From positions 186,001 through 250,000 of the forward strand of contig NZ_NTLB01000007.1 in assembly GCF_002514725.1 (NCBI RefSeq): a DNA stretch of 64,000 bases, given 5' to 3'. The position numbers were made by a program, and so were the translations under genes. Origin of the DNA: Mangrovitalea sediminis (lineage in GTDB: Bacteria; Pseudomonadota; Gammaproteobacteria; Pseudomonadales; Oleiphilaceae). Positions 38,666 to 48,709 of this stretch are shown here, in pieces; the stretch's first letter is position 1, and each line of letters opens with the position of its first letter. The notes under the pieces were generated by a model. That model made no database searches and had not been told where the DNA came from. It worked only from the letters and a program-made list of their open reading frames with translations.

Positions 38666-41600
38666 TCAGGGAACGGACGCCTCCTTTTGAGTCTCAGCGC
38701 TTACCAAATCTCCTGTGACCACCAAAGCCGACATGACGGCAAAGCGAAACGGCGACCAGAAACGATCCAATTTGCCATGGAACGCCTTCGGTGGGTCCAC
38801 AAACACATGCGATTTTCCAAACGATCCGAGTCGCCTTTGGTCATCATCAAAGACCTTAACAGTGATCGCCTTTTCTCGGACGGCCAATGTCTTGGCCCAA
38901 TGCTTCAGCGCGACATGCTGAGGAGTACTAGCGCTCAGATGCACGCGAACCCGAATGCTGGATTCCAACCCCACCCGTTGCAATAGCCGACAAAACATTT
39001 GATGGCTCTGGACACTGCGGGTTTTGATTCGCGCACGTGATCGCTGAGCATGTTCGAGCACGCTTGTCATACAGGCATTGGCTTCCTTCGGCGCCGAGCT
39101 ATGCCACCCCAGCAATTTCTCGTACCACTTGGCGGCGCTCTGCCGCCCGATTTCACCACGGGGCGGCGCGATAAAAGTGGGGAGTTCCGGAAGACCCTTT
39201 TGGAAATCCTTTTCGTCCAGCGATCGCTTCACACCTGGCGCTCCTGTCGAAAGTCGAGCACGCTGTTCGATGACTTGTCCTTGCTCGTCGTAATAAAACC
39301 CCGAGGTCTGTCGCGTACTCTTCATCGACATCAGGTGAATGGCATTGCGGTGCCACCGCTGAGCGTCGTTCAAAGAGACATCCAGCATCTGCGCCGCCCC
39401 CTCCACACCTCGGGGGCGATAATTACCATCGAACCCTGGCACCTTCTCAAGGGCACGCCATGCCAGGTCGTAGGCACAACGGTAATGTCGCTCCGGTCTG
39501 TAACCTATCACGGTAACCGGATCCGGAACGCTGGGTTCGCTCCAACGACCCGCCGGCAGCGGCTTGATCGCCGTCTTTGGCCACTGATGGACCACCAGAT
39601 CACATAACTGCTGAGCCGAAATTGTTCTGTCGTTGAGACCTTGTCGGTAACGAAATTGCTCAATCGCCGCCTGGGATTTGTCCAACAAGACACATTGTTC
39701 TGATCGCGATAAATCATGCCCGCGTGCTGGACGCCAAAGGTAGCTACGCGTCAGCCAATCCAGCAAATGGCTGTAGGAAAGCATCGCCTCCCCAGGCGAG
39801 GCATGCCCAGCCCACTGCCCCAGCAACCAGGCAGACCGTCGCGTATCCGACAGCCCCGCACTCTGCCATAAAGGCGCCTGCATGGAAGGCAATAACGCTG
39901 CGCCACCCCGACCTTGACGCCAGTCCTGGGGTACATGTTCGCCAGGATAGGTTTCCATCAAACGGAGAAAGGTCAGAGAGACGAATGAGTGGCGCAGATG
40001 ATGAAACCGAAAGGCCGGGTCACCCGTTACCTTCCGCAGGCAAGCGGTAATGGTGTCGAATACGAGCTTTTGATCGGCCGGCAAGCCACTCAAGCCATCG
40101 ACGGAGAAAAGCGCCTGGTTTCCAGCACGCTCCACGAGTTCAGCCTTTCGCTTACGATAAAAGGCCGTTAAGACTTCCAGTTCATCCTCTTGCAACAGGA
40201 GCGAGAGAGGTAACCTGCGGGTGCCCGCCCAGCTCTTGATCCCGCTGATTTTGTTGGGCCGCACGAGAAGTTCTTTGCGCTGCACCCGCGGATGATCAAG
40301 TCCAGGAAAGTCCGCCAAAAGGCGGCTCCAAACTTCACCACGCCTCAAGCCACAGCGATATCCCAGTATCAGCACCAATTCTTGAATGTCCGTAAGAACC
40401 GTATCGCCGCTCTTGCGAATCAGTTGACGCACCCTGAGATATTCTCGGGGTGTCAGCAGACGGGCGTCGACTTGTCGTTTGCCGCCATGCGCACCAAGGT
40501 CGACGGGCGGCACACCGTAGTGTGCCTCCAGAAACCGATGGAACTCCGCCAGCCTCGCGGTAACATTCCCCGAAGAGGACTTCGACTTGGCGATACAAAC
40601 TTCATAGATGGCTTGCCACTCGTCGGCATCCAGTGTTTCAGGTGCCATCAGATCCGGGGAATGGATGATCAGCTCCCTGCCAACCCAATGTAAATAACGC
40701 ACAACAGAACTGGGCGCGAGCCTGCTCTTGACCATTCCCCCATCCCGCACCAAATGAATGGCCCAGGCTGTCAGCAATTGCAGAATAGGACTCAAATCCG
40801 TCCGGCTGACAAACTTCTTCAGATCCGATAGCAACTCGGCCGGGGTTTTGGTGACCGAGCCCCCCTGCTCCTTCCGATAAATAACGCGGCACAGCTCTTT
40901 GAAGGCTTGGAGCTGATCACCCAAGATCGGATGACACTTAACGGGTGGAGGCGTCAGATAATCCACGTTCCCCGTTTCATCCTCGCCCACCTCCGGCGTC
41001 ACCTGCTTACCGGAAACCAACCGCATCCAGTTAGCCTGGAGTAATGGAGTCCCCAGGTGCTTTGTTCGCAGGTAATGGCTGACAATGCCCGGTAGTTCGA
41101 CAACGGTTTGAGCGCTGGACAACGCGGCTATTTGGCTGAAGGTCAATCGCTTTGCGTCATCCTTCGAACACAATGATTTCGCGTAGCGCAGTATCAACTC
41201 CTGGGCAGACGCGGCGGTCTGACTATTGCGTTGTTGGGGCCAGGACCGTCCATAACGCTTATACCAACGCTGCAGCAGTAATTGGGTAACCGGCGAAGGA
41301 AAGATTCGGCGACGCAAATCATCACTGTCCGCGCTCATACGACTATGTTCGAGCCCCAGGTCCAACCAAACCACCTGTTTATGTTTGCTGATACCACCGG
41401 TAATACCGCCAGGCAATTGGTCAAACCAGTGCTTTGAAAAACAGTACGAGTGCATGAGAAAGCTGAACAACAACTGTCCCGCATCGCGGGCTTGATCCAG
41501 TTTGGCGTCGACGGAACGTTCCGATCGCAGATCGTGCCAAAAGGCCGCCAGCAATCGCTGGGCCTGCTGAAGCAGGACAAAGTTATCGGGCGTCGCTGAC

Positions 41601-41983
41601 GAAATTTCTGTCGGGTTCACGGACAACGGTAATGGTATGGGCATCCGCCAATCCAACTCTTTGCTCCCTCTGTGAAGACCCGCCACCAAAAATCGTTGCC
41701 GTTCGGCAAGTCCATATCCCGAGGCGCCTTCACAGACCTGTTGAAAGAGTTGATCGACGTGCTGATCATCAAGTCGAACGGCTGGCTGACCGCTGAAAAT
41801 GTCCGGTTGTAGCTTCGCCAATCGCTCTATCACGATGGAGTGCTGCCTCACTCGACGGCGAAGTCGGTCGCTCGCTCGCCGCCGCTCGCCGTGTGGGTTG
41901 TCTCCCTCAGCCGCCTGAAGTTGGCGTTGGAGCTTTTCAATCGGTTCGCACCACCCTTTCCAAGCCGTTGCTGTAGAGCTCAT
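38666..41983 (-). CDS. Very large tyrosine recombinase (1105 residues)
   Basis: 1105 residues, two to three times the usual integrase length. The catalytic tyrosine-recombinase core is in the middle-to-late part: Arg in GYRCGLRRGEVW near 547, HHLRHSFVSL near 661, WAGHAS near 728 and the Tyr of MLSYSHLLD near 736, all residues present. About 370 residues follow the nucleophile, with no domain I recognise. It overlaps the 793-residue recombinase by 4 bp. Such large integrases occur in recombinase trios that move weapon or defence islands; gamma-mobile-trio elements are the closest published idea, but I cannot confirm identity. Confidence 0.82.
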   Translation of the reverse strand: MSSTATAWKGWCEPIEKLQRQLQAAEGDNPHGERRRASDRLRRRVRQHSIVIERLAKLQPDIFSGQPAVRLDDQHVDQLFQQVCEGASGYGLAERQRFLVAGLHRGSKELDWRMPIPLPLSVNPTEISSATPDNFVLLQQAQRLLAAFWHDLRSERSVDAKLDQARDAGQLLFSFLMHSYCFSKHWFDQLPGGITGGISKHKQVVWLDLGLEHSRMSADSDDLRRRIFPSPVTQLLLQRWYKRYGRSWPQQRNSQTAASAQELILRYAKSLCSKDDAKRLTFSQIAALSSAQTVVELPGIVSHYLRTKHLGTPLLQANWMRLVSGKQVTPEVGEDETGNVDYLTPPPVKCHPILGDQLQAFKELCRVIYRKEQGGSVTKTPAELLSDLKKFVSRTDLSPILQLLTAWAIHLVRDGGMVKSRLAPSSVVRYLHWVGRELIIHSPDLMAPETLDADEWQAIYEVCIAKSKSSSGNVTARLAEFHRFLEAHYGVPPVDLGAHGGKRQVDARLLTPREYLRVRQLIRKSGDTVLTDIQELVLILGYRCGLRRGEVWSRLLADFPGLDHPRVQRKELLVRPNKISGIKSWAGTRRLPLSLLLQEDELEVLTAFYRKRKAELVERAGNQALFSVDGLSGLPADQKLVFDTITACLRKVTGDPAFRFHHLRHSFVSLTFLRLMETYPGEHVPQDWRQGRGGAALLPSMQAPLWQSAGLSDTRRSAWLLGQWAGHASPGEAMLSYSHLLDWLTRSYLWRPARGHDLSRSEQCVLLDKSQAAIEQFRYRQGLNDRTISAQQLCDLVVHQWPKTAIKPLPAGRWSEPSVPDPVTVIGYRPERHYRCAYDLAWRALEKVPGFDGNYRPRGVEGAAQMLDVSLNDAQRWHRNAIHLMSMKSTRQTSGFYYDEQGQVIEQRARLSTGAPGVKRSLDEKDFQKGLPELPTFIAPPRGEIGRQSAAKWYEKLLGWHSSAPKEANACMTSVLEHAQRSRARIKTRSVQSHQMFCRLLQRVGLESSIRVRVHLSASTPQHVALKHWAKTLAVREKAITVKVFDDDQRRLGSFGKSHVFVDPPKAFHGKLDRFWSPFRFAVMSALVVTGDLVSAETQKEASVP

Positions 41984-44361
41984 ACCGCACCGACCTCACA
42001 CTCAAATCCAAGATCGTGAAGAAGGCCATCCAAAACAGCACTCAACTGATAACCGAAATGCATCGGATCAATACCAGAGTATTTCGACCAAGGTTCCTGA
42101 CCCGCACTCCAGTGCCCCATAAACTGATCGACCGTAGACCCGGGAACCCCTCTCGCTCTCAGCGCTCCTCGCAACCAATGGCGGCTGAGGTTCAAAGGAA
42201 GAGATTCGGGGTAGGACCAACTGAGCCGGGTGTTCATGGAACGAGGACGAACGCGAAGGGACTTTAGATCTGATTCGAGATAAAACAGGAACGGCGTATC
42301 CTCGGCAGGACTCCCCGACCATGCCAAGTGCTGAGTAAGCCAATGAACATGACTTTGATATGCACTGATCTGTGCACTCAGCAAGGCACATAGCGGTACC
42401 ATTCGAGCATGGCCGAAACCGTCTCCGGTTTTGTCGGCAATGGTGATAAAGCCGGCTTGAATATTGACGTCCGATTCTCGCGCTACAGGCTCGCCTACCG
42501 CGCGATAACCCGTTGCGAAGAACAACATCACCAAGCAATAGTTGGTATAAGCATTATGAAAACGTTGCAGCCCTTCCGGGGATCCCAACAGTTTTCGGTC
42601 CACCTTAAGCTGTGCCCGCAAATCAGCCACCAAGAGTCGCCCGGCAGCGTCATCCAGGACGAGATCAGAGCCGACGGAGCCGCCGATCATATCGCGCTGT
42701 ATCAGCTTCCATTGATCATCGTCGGTCAATAGATGAGCCCACGCATTGGCAACCTTCGTATAGCAATCTACCAACGTTTCTCGGTCGCAACTGTGGTAGT
42801 AAAGGGCAGCGGATTCGCCATAGGGCGCCTGTTTACCAGTGATCAGCGCGGCTTCTGTCACATCCGTGGACTGTTGCATCACTTCGGCAAACAATTGGTG
42901 TTCGATCCGGTGCAACGTCAGACGTGCCTGCCGGCCCGAATTCAGCCTGGAGAGCGCGTCTCGAATCTGCTCTTCAATTTGCAGATCCCGATCGGCGTGA
43001 AATAACCTTGCAGAACGTTCCCGCGAGCGGGTGGCAGCTGTTTTGATGAGGGGAGCTAAAAGACACCAAAGCGGCGATGGTACGGGTAACATCAGTACAT
43101 CTTGATGGTGACGGAGATAATCCTGCCAGCGTGATTCCCGCTTGCGTCGCGCGGCGGGTTTTAGTGCACCTGTTCCCCAAGCCTGCTTCTCATATACGAG
43201 ATAGACCGCTGAAGGGCTCGGGTCTAACGGCAACTGAGCAACACCGTTCACGACCCTCGCGGCACGAACATCCTCAAATGATCTCCCGGTCAGAAGCATG
43301 AGCAGTAATGTCGATGTTAACTCCGACTCGATAGAGTAGTGGTCGTAGGCAAACTGCAACAACGTAGAGACTTCATGCTGGTTCAGCTCATCCCAACGGC
43401 CGGGCAAAACTTGCGCACTCCTCCGGCGATGCAGTAACTGTCCTCGACGGCGCAAGACAGATTGCACGGGCGTTTCACCCTTTGCGGTCTCAAGCACCCC
43501 TACGCTTTGAACGAGAGTGGGCCCATCTTCGATTTCCTGAATGGCATTACCCGCTCGGAAATGGTCCGTCTTGCGTCTTTCCTGAAGACTGCGACGGTTT
43601 TGGTAAACCCGGAGTTCAGGACGATGGATTTCGCCGTCAGCATCGACGATGGATAGCTCTTCTTCCACCTGGAGCTCAGCCTCAGCATCGTTACCGGCGA
43701 AACGAACAACGCCGGAACCCCCTGTTTGGGATCGCCCTAGAACCGCAGAAAAGTAGCGATTCAAATATCCCAGGTAGCGACGGTTGTCCTCGTCGACGGT
43801 TCGCACGTCGTAGTCTAGTAAGGTGCCTTCGGCGGAAAGAATGAAATCCAGAGGAGATGGCCCGTGAGCCTCTAAGAGCCCTATCACGCCGCCTCGCAAG
43901 AGGCGCACTGCCATCCAAGCCTCAACAAGACGCCGATCAAGAAGTGCCTGCTGCGATTGCTTTTTCGGGTCGTCGTTAGGTAACGCATGTAGCCGCCGCT
44001 GCCAGTCAGCCGTCCAAATAACTAGCATCGCGGCGACGTAACGTCGTGCTGGCTCTATCTCTTTTCGTTTACCCAGTTCGTGAAGTCCCGCATGTTGGGG
44101 GAAATCCGTCTTGAGCCCGCTAATACCCTGGGGGGCTTCAGTCACCTTGAGCCATTCGTATACCGATGTACCGCGAACCAGTTGCTCACAGATTTCCGTG
44201 AGCTTGCCAGAGTCAAACGAGACCGGCGCGCACCATTCAAGCTCTGGCAGCACCCTTAAGACACCGCTAGCTACGTGAGAGACCCCATACCAGTCCCCTC
44301 TAGGTCGAACAATCAACTCAAGTTGCTGCTCCGCCGAGAGCATATCGAACGTCTCGAACAT
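41980..44361 (-). CDS. Second large tyrosine recombinase (793 residues)
   Basis: 793 residues. The C-terminal portion carries recombinase residues: Arg in FATGYRAVGEP near 620, RHWLRGALRARG near 730, FMGHWSAG near 749 and a Tyr in SKYSGIDP near 763. The first 550 residues have no domain I can name. The start at 44361 overlaps the upstream gene by 1 bp and its stop overlaps the 1105-residue recombinase by 4 bp, so the three genes are one translational unit. Confidence 0.78.
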   Translation of the reverse strand: MFETFDMLSAEQQLELIVRPRGDWYGVSHVASGVLRVLPELEWCAPVSFDSGKLTEICEQLVRGTSVYEWLKVTEAPQGISGLKTDFPQHAGLHELGKRKEIEPARRYVAAMLVIWTADWQRRLHALPNDDPKKQSQQALLDRRLVEAWMAVRLLRGGVIGLLEAHGPSPLDFILSAEGTLLDYDVRTVDEDNRRYLGYLNRYFSAVLGRSQTGGSGVVRFAGNDAEAELQVEEELSIVDADGEIHRPELRVYQNRRSLQERRKTDHFRAGNAIQEIEDGPTLVQSVGVLETAKGETPVQSVLRRRGQLLHRRRSAQVLPGRWDELNQHEVSTLLQFAYDHYSIESELTSTLLLMLLTGRSFEDVRAARVVNGVAQLPLDPSPSAVYLVYEKQAWGTGALKPAARRKRESRWQDYLRHHQDVLMLPVPSPLWCLLAPLIKTAATRSRERSARLFHADRDLQIEEQIRDALSRLNSGRQARLTLHRIEHQLFAEVMQQSTDVTEAALITGKQAPYGESAALYYHSCDRETLVDCYTKVANAWAHLLTDDDQWKLIQRDMIGGSVGSDLVLDDAAGRLLVADLRAQLKVDRKLLGSPEGLQRFHNAYTNYCLVMLFFATGYRAVGEPVARESDVNIQAGFITIADKTGDGFGHARMVPLCALLSAQISAYQSHVHWLTQHLAWSGSPAEDTPFLFYLESDLKSLRVRPRSMNTRLSWSYPESLPLNLSRHWLRGALRARGVPGSTVDQFMGHWSAGQEPWSKYSGIDPMHFGYQLSAVLDGLLHDLGFECEVGAV

Positions 44362-44948
44362 CAGGACTGCTCCTCAAACAAACCTATTTGCCTGAAACGA
44401 GAGGGCAGTTCCTTTGGCGTTGGCAGTTCCGTGCGCCGGTTGATACCCGTTAGAGCAGCAAACCCCTGTCGAGAAGATAGCTGCGCTGAAACTGGCGCCC
44501 ACCCTGCGCCATCTAATTCCATCCACAACGTAAGCAGGCTGTGCCGCGCAAACACAGCGTCCAGCCCATAGGCCAGATTCCCCAATAACGCGGTGTAAAG
44601 TAGCCACGTTCTTTTCATGTGCACCGGCATCTTGGGCAGGACAATCACCGGTATACGCGCGTCCGATGGCAGTGCCTGCAAACATTGGGCGACGCGACTA
44701 TTTCCAACGGTTTGATAGTGCGACCCTCGCTGGATGACGAGCGGGGGATGACAAAGCGCCATCAACTGGAGCGCCTCCGGCTCCAAGGCCTCAGGTTTCG
44801 TCAACGCCGGAATCTGCGCTGCCAAAACTTTCATTGTGCTCGGTGGAACGTCGGCAGGTGCCTTGAGTCGTTCCCGTTTAATCCAACGCATCTGTGATTT
44901 ATCGAAGTCGATACGGCTCAACTTCTTTCCTCCCATCTCTGGAAACAA
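44361..44948 (-). CDS. ParB-like small protein of the recombinase trio
   Basis: 195 residues. Residues about 35-110 look like a ParB/sulfiredoxin-like N-terminal fold: MALCHPPLVIQRGSHYQTV then GNSRVAQCLQALPSDARIPV, with a PPLV...G..Y..VGN..R pattern. No helix-turn-helix is obvious afterwards. It is the first gene of the operon with the two large recombinases and may load them on the element ends or regulate them. Confidence 0.65.
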   Translation of the reverse strand: MFPEMGGKKLSRIDFDKSQMRWIKRERLKAPADVPPSTMKVLAAQIPALTKPEALEPEALQLMALCHPPLVIQRGSHYQTVGNSRVAQCLQALPSDARIPVIVLPKMPVHMKRTWLLYTALLGNLAYGLDAVFARHSLLTLWMELDGAGWAPVSAQLSSRQGFAALTGINRRTELPTPKELPSRFRQIGLFEEQS

Positions 44949-45322
44949 GTAATCGACGTCACTCCAACCTCGAACGAGCAGTCGAGGCCAAAGGTCAAAA
45001 TTATTGTTTCACAGAAAAAGGGCCTAAAACGGCCGTTGAACATGTCGTAATGCGAACTATTTTTCGTTTTCCGACAAGTGATTTGTCCTGCAAAAACACG
45101 TTATTTGTCTGAATGCTGCGGCCAAAATGGAGGGGATGTGTTCCGGGATTTCAGCGCTATGGAAGAAATTACGGCCACACTGCCAACTTTGTATGGCTAG
45201 GGCTTCTACCGAAATGCAGTCGCACAAAGTTTATCGGTGCAATTAAATGTATAGGTGAACTATACGAAGTAGAGAAATCATAAACTTGGCATTCAGTTTA
45301 TTAAACTGCTATTTTGCAAAGC
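44949..45322. promoter_or_regulatory. Divergent control region with palindrome before abiEi
   Basis: No gene seen in this 374 bp stretch. It should contain the promoters of the recombinase trio (leftward) and of abiE (rightward). GTATAGgtgaaCTATAC at 45249-45265 is a perfect inverted repeat 58 bp before the antitoxin ATG and is a reasonable AbiEi operator, since AbiEi antitoxins autorepress by binding inverted repeats. Confidence 0.45.
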
Positions 45323-46171
45323 ATGGCTACGCAAAAGAAAGGGAAGTTAAACCAGTTAGCGAGAATCCTACCCGAGGGACTTCTCGTCGATGCGGCTTGG
45401 CTGGAGCGCGAGGGATACTCTCGTGCGCTTCGTAGCCAATACGTCACAGCCGGATGGCTGGAGCAACCCGCACGCGGGGTATTCCGGCGTTCTCGTGGCA
45501 CCGTTAGCTGGGAGCAAGTTGTCATCTCCCTGCAAACGCTTCTCGATCACCCCATGTCGGTCGGCGGGCGCACTGCGTTGGAGCTGCAAGGGTATGCGCA
45601 TTATTTATCACACGCGCAAAAACACATTCATCTCTACAGCGACAGCAAGCTGCCCACATGGCTGCACAAACTGCCGCTGGAACAACGCTTCGTAACGCAC
45701 AACCGCCTCCGCTTGCTTCCTCGGATGGATCTGGCAACGCGAGGCGTCTCACTTGAAGCGGGGGCACCCGAGGAGGAGGCCGCCTTGGCCCAAGGGTTAC
45801 GCATTATGCGTTGGGGACAATGGAATTGGCCGATGGTCATCTCTACGCCCGAGCGCGCCTACCTCGAATTACTGGACGAGCTTCCCCAGGACGAAACCTT
45901 CCACATGGCGGATGTCATCATGGAAGGCTTAGGCAATCTCAGTCCGCGACGACTGCAAACCCTTCTCGAACACGTCAAAAGCGTCAAAGTAAAACGTCTC
46001 TTCTTCTTTTTCGCACAGCGCCATGGGCACCAATGGTTGGGGAGAATTAACCAAGATACGATTGACCTAGGGCGCGGCAAGCGGGTGCTCGCCGAAGGTG
46101 GACGACTCGACTCCCAATTTCTAATCACGGTTCCAAAGGAATTCGCTGAGGAAGAAAGTCATGGCCTATAG
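45323..46171 (+). CDS. abiEi: AbiEi-type antitoxin
   Basis: 282 residues. N-terminal winged-helix (about 10-60, GLLVDAAWLEREGYSRALRS then GWLEQPARGVFRR) and a C-terminal antitoxin region fit the AbiEi_3 form of the type IV AbiE system, in which the antitoxin represses transcription and counteracts the AbiEii nucleotidyltransferase. ATG at 45323 is chosen; TTG at 45314 is in frame. It overlaps the toxin gene by 11 bp. Confidence 0.9.
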   Translation: MATQKKGKLNQLARILPEGLLVDAAWLEREGYSRALRSQYVTAGWLEQPARGVFRRSRGTVSWEQVVISLQTLLDHPMSVGGRTALELQGYAHYLSHAQKHIHLYSDSKLPTWLHKLPLEQRFVTHNRLRLLPRMDLATRGVSLEAGAPEEEAALAQGLRIMRWGQWNWPMVISTPERAYLELLDELPQDETFHMADVIMEGLGNLSPRRLQTLLEHVKSVKVKRLFFFFAQRHGHQWLGRINQDTIDLGRGKRVLAEGGRLDSQFLITVPKEFAEEESHGL

Positions 46172-46889
46172 CGATACATACCGTAATCAGGTTGAATTGC
46201 TCATCCAGACCTTGCCCCACGTCGCCAAGGAGGATTGCTTTGCGCTCAAAGGGGGCACCGCAATCAACCTGTTTATCCGTGACATGCCGCGCCTATCCGT
46301 CGATATTGATTTGACCTACTTGCCCGTGGCCAATCGTCCCGAGTCCCTCACAGCAATAGATGCAGCGCTGAAACGGATTGCCAGAAACATTCAGCGGTCT
46401 GATAGCAGTATCCAAATCACTGAATCTGCCCCACGGACACAAACCGAAATCACTAAGCTTGTCGTCCGTACGCGGGATCGCACCCAGATCAAAATTGAAG
46501 TGACACCAGTTCTGCGTGGGTGCGTCTACGAGCCCAAAACCATGGTGGTATCCGACGCCGTTGAAGATAACTTTGGCTTCGCGGAAACACAGGTGCTTTC
46601 CTTTGAAGACATTTTTGCCGGGAAGATTATGGCGGCACTCGACCGGCAACATCCGCGCGATCTGTTCGATATTCATCTTTTGCTGAACAACGAAGGTATT
46701 TCCGATGACCTAAGAAACGCGTTCATCATTTACCTGATCAGCCATGACCATTCACCGCATTCCCTACTTAATCCGGTCTTGCGGGACATATCCCAAGATT
46801 TTGAGCAAAATTTCGTCGGAATGACGAGTGAGGACGTTTCACTCGACGCACGGCTCAATGCACGAAGTGAATCGCCACCAATTCTCTAG
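46161..46889 (+). pseudogene. abiEii: AbiEii-type nucleotidyltransferase toxin, 3' end lost
   Basis: 242 residues with the nucleotidyltransferase core FALKGGTAINLF and RLSVDIDLTYLP near 25-55 (GG..., DxD). The family usually runs near 290-300 residues; here homology fades at SLDARLNARSE and a stop follows within the IS3-family remnant at 46886. The toxin therefore lacks its last 40-60 residues. The catalytic half is intact, so residual activity cannot be excluded, and the retained antitoxin is consistent with that. Confidence 0.8.
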
Positions 46890-47690
46890 ACACTTCCCAG
46901 CCGTTCCTGATGACGCCGCTCATACTCTACTGGCGATAACTGCTCATTAGAACCATGGCGGCGTCGGTTGTTATAGAACATCTCGATGTAATCGAAGATA
47001 TCAGCTCGTGCATCATCGCGGGTGTTGTAGATTTTCCGTTTCACCCGTTCGCGCTTAAGCAACTGGAAAAAGCTCTCTGCGACAGCGTTGTCGTGACAGT
47101 TGCCGCGCCGGCTCATGCTCCCCTCCAAACCATGCATCTTGAGGAAGGCGCTCCAGTCATGACTCGTGTACTGGCTGCCCTGATCCGAGTGGACAACAAC
47201 CTTGCTTGTCGGCTTGCGACGCCAGACGGCCATCAGCAACGCATCCAGCACCAAGTCCTTGGTGATCCGTGACTGCATCGACCAGCCGATGACTCGACGT
47301 GAGAACAGGTCCAGCACCACCGCCAGATACAGCCAGCCCTCGTGGGTACGAATAGGGGTGATATCCGTCACCCAGCCCTCATTCGGCGCGCTCGGGTTGA
47401 ACTGTCGCTGCAAGAGATTAGGCGTTACCTTGTGCACATGCCCCGCCTTATGGCGAGGCTTCCGGTAACCGACTTGAGCTTGTATCCCTGCACAGCGCAT
47501 CAAGCGATGAACCCGGTTGGGGCCACACTGTTCGCCACACTCGCGCAAATCACTGTGGATCTTGCGGTACCCATATACCGCCCCAGATTCCAACCAGAAC
47601 TGCTTGATCAGCCCGGACAAGCGCTCATCGTCCCGACATCGCTTCGAACGCGACACACGCTTCCAGGCATAGAAGTTAGCCCCTATCTTG
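46886..47690 (-). mobile_element. IS3-family transposase orfB remnant
   Basis: Reads as the DDE transposase of an IS3-family element: AVYGYRKIHSDLR, WVTDITPIRTHEGWLYLAVV (first Asp), HSDQGSQYTS (second Asp), DNAVAESFFQLLKRE (Glu) and the ending YNNRRRHGSNEQLSPVEYER. A GTG at 47656 gives 256 residues; in-frame homology (ANFYAWKRVS) extends to about 47690 and then stops. orfA, the start of orfB and that end of the element are missing, so it is probably immobile. Confidence 0.85.
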
Positions 47691-47855
47691 GTTATAGTCC
47701 GCTTTCTCCGCTGCCTTTTAGACAGTTGTTGGCGAGTCTAAGCGGCAGCTCCTGAAATATGCCCAATTAGCGGCAGGGTGCATTCGGTGGTCTTCGACCG
47801 TAGATCTCAAGCAATTGCATTTAACCACCTCGATTGCACCCCACTAATCCAACGG

Positions 47856-48605
47856 CTACAACTGCCCCATACCACCATCCGTAATGATTTCCGTTCCGAC
47901 GATGAAGGCGGATTCAGTCGCGGCCAGGTGCAGGACCGTGGAAGCGATTTCCTGCGGGGTTGCAAAACGACCCAGCGGAATCTGGCTCTGGATCTGCGCG
48001 GCGACGGCTTCAAGCTGTGCAGCTTCCAGCCCCAGCTTACTGTAAATGGGGGTAGCCACCGGGCCGGGGCTGACCACGTTGACCCGTGCGCCGATAGGAA
48101 GTAATTCTGCCGAGAGCGTCTTTGCCAACGAAATCAGGGCCGCTTTGCTGGCAGCATAGACCGAGGATTGTGCCATCCCGATGTGAGCGTTGATCGAACC
48201 ATTCAGGACGATTGAGGCCCCTTTGTTCAGCAGAGGCTTCAGGGCCTGAAGCGTAAAAAAGGCGCCTTTGACGTTGGTGTCGAACATGCCATCCCAATCG
48301 GCTTCGGTGACGTCGGAAAACGGCAGCAGTTTCACCACCCCTGCGTTGAGAAAGGCGGCATCCAGACGCACACCTTGCGCTGCCAGTTCATTGCCCAGTG
48401 TCCTGGCGTCACCGAGATCGCTGGCATCGCTGCGAATCGCCAGGGCGCCATCGCCCAGGTTTTGTACAGCCTCACCAAGGCTCGCTGTATCACGACCAGT
48501 AATAATGACCCGGGCACCTTCTGCGGCAAACGCCTGAGCGGCCGCCAAACCTATGCCACTGCTGCCGCCGGTGATCAAAACGGATTTACCTTGAAAGCGG
48601 TTCAT
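47856..48605 (-). CDS. Short-chain dehydrogenase/reductase
   Basis: 249 residues, classical SDR: cofactor loop TGGSSGIG near 12-19, NAG near 86, the catalytic Ser in NGSINAHIG, YAASK near 150 and SPGPVATP. It should oxidise or reduce an alcohol/carbonyl with NAD(P)(H); the substrate cannot be told. I start at MNRFQGKSVLI (48605), preceded by AGGAGATTGAC; the long upstream frame is not part of the protein. It is divergent from a LysR regulator that probably controls it. Confidence 0.92.
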   Translation of the reverse strand: MNRFQGKSVLITGGSSGIGLAAAQAFAAEGARVIITGRDTASLGEAVQNLGDGALAIRSDASDLGDARTLGNELAAQGVRLDAAFLNAGVVKLLPFSDVTEADWDGMFDTNVKGAFFTLQALKPLLNKGASIVLNGSINAHIGMAQSSVYAASKAALISLAKTLSAELLPIGARVNVVSPGPVATPIYSKLGLEAAQLEAVAAQIQSQIPLGRFATPQEIASTVLHLAATESAFIVGTEIITDGGMGQL

Positions 48606-48614
48606 GTCAATCTC

Positions 48615-48700
48615 CTTCGAATGTGTGAGATACAACATCGCCCACATTACAGCCTTTCCTGAAGGTTGACGTACGGTGCAGTCGACATAACCATTCGAAG
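48615..48700. promoter_or_regulatory. Long-spaced inverted repeat between SDR and LysR genes
   Basis: CTTCGAATG (48615-48623) and CATTCGAAG (48692-48700) are perfect inverted arms lying just upstream of each divergent start codon, 68 bp apart. They may be paired regulator sites allowing looping. Chance occurrence cannot be excluded. Confidence 0.35.
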
Positions 48701-48709
48701 AAATCGAAC

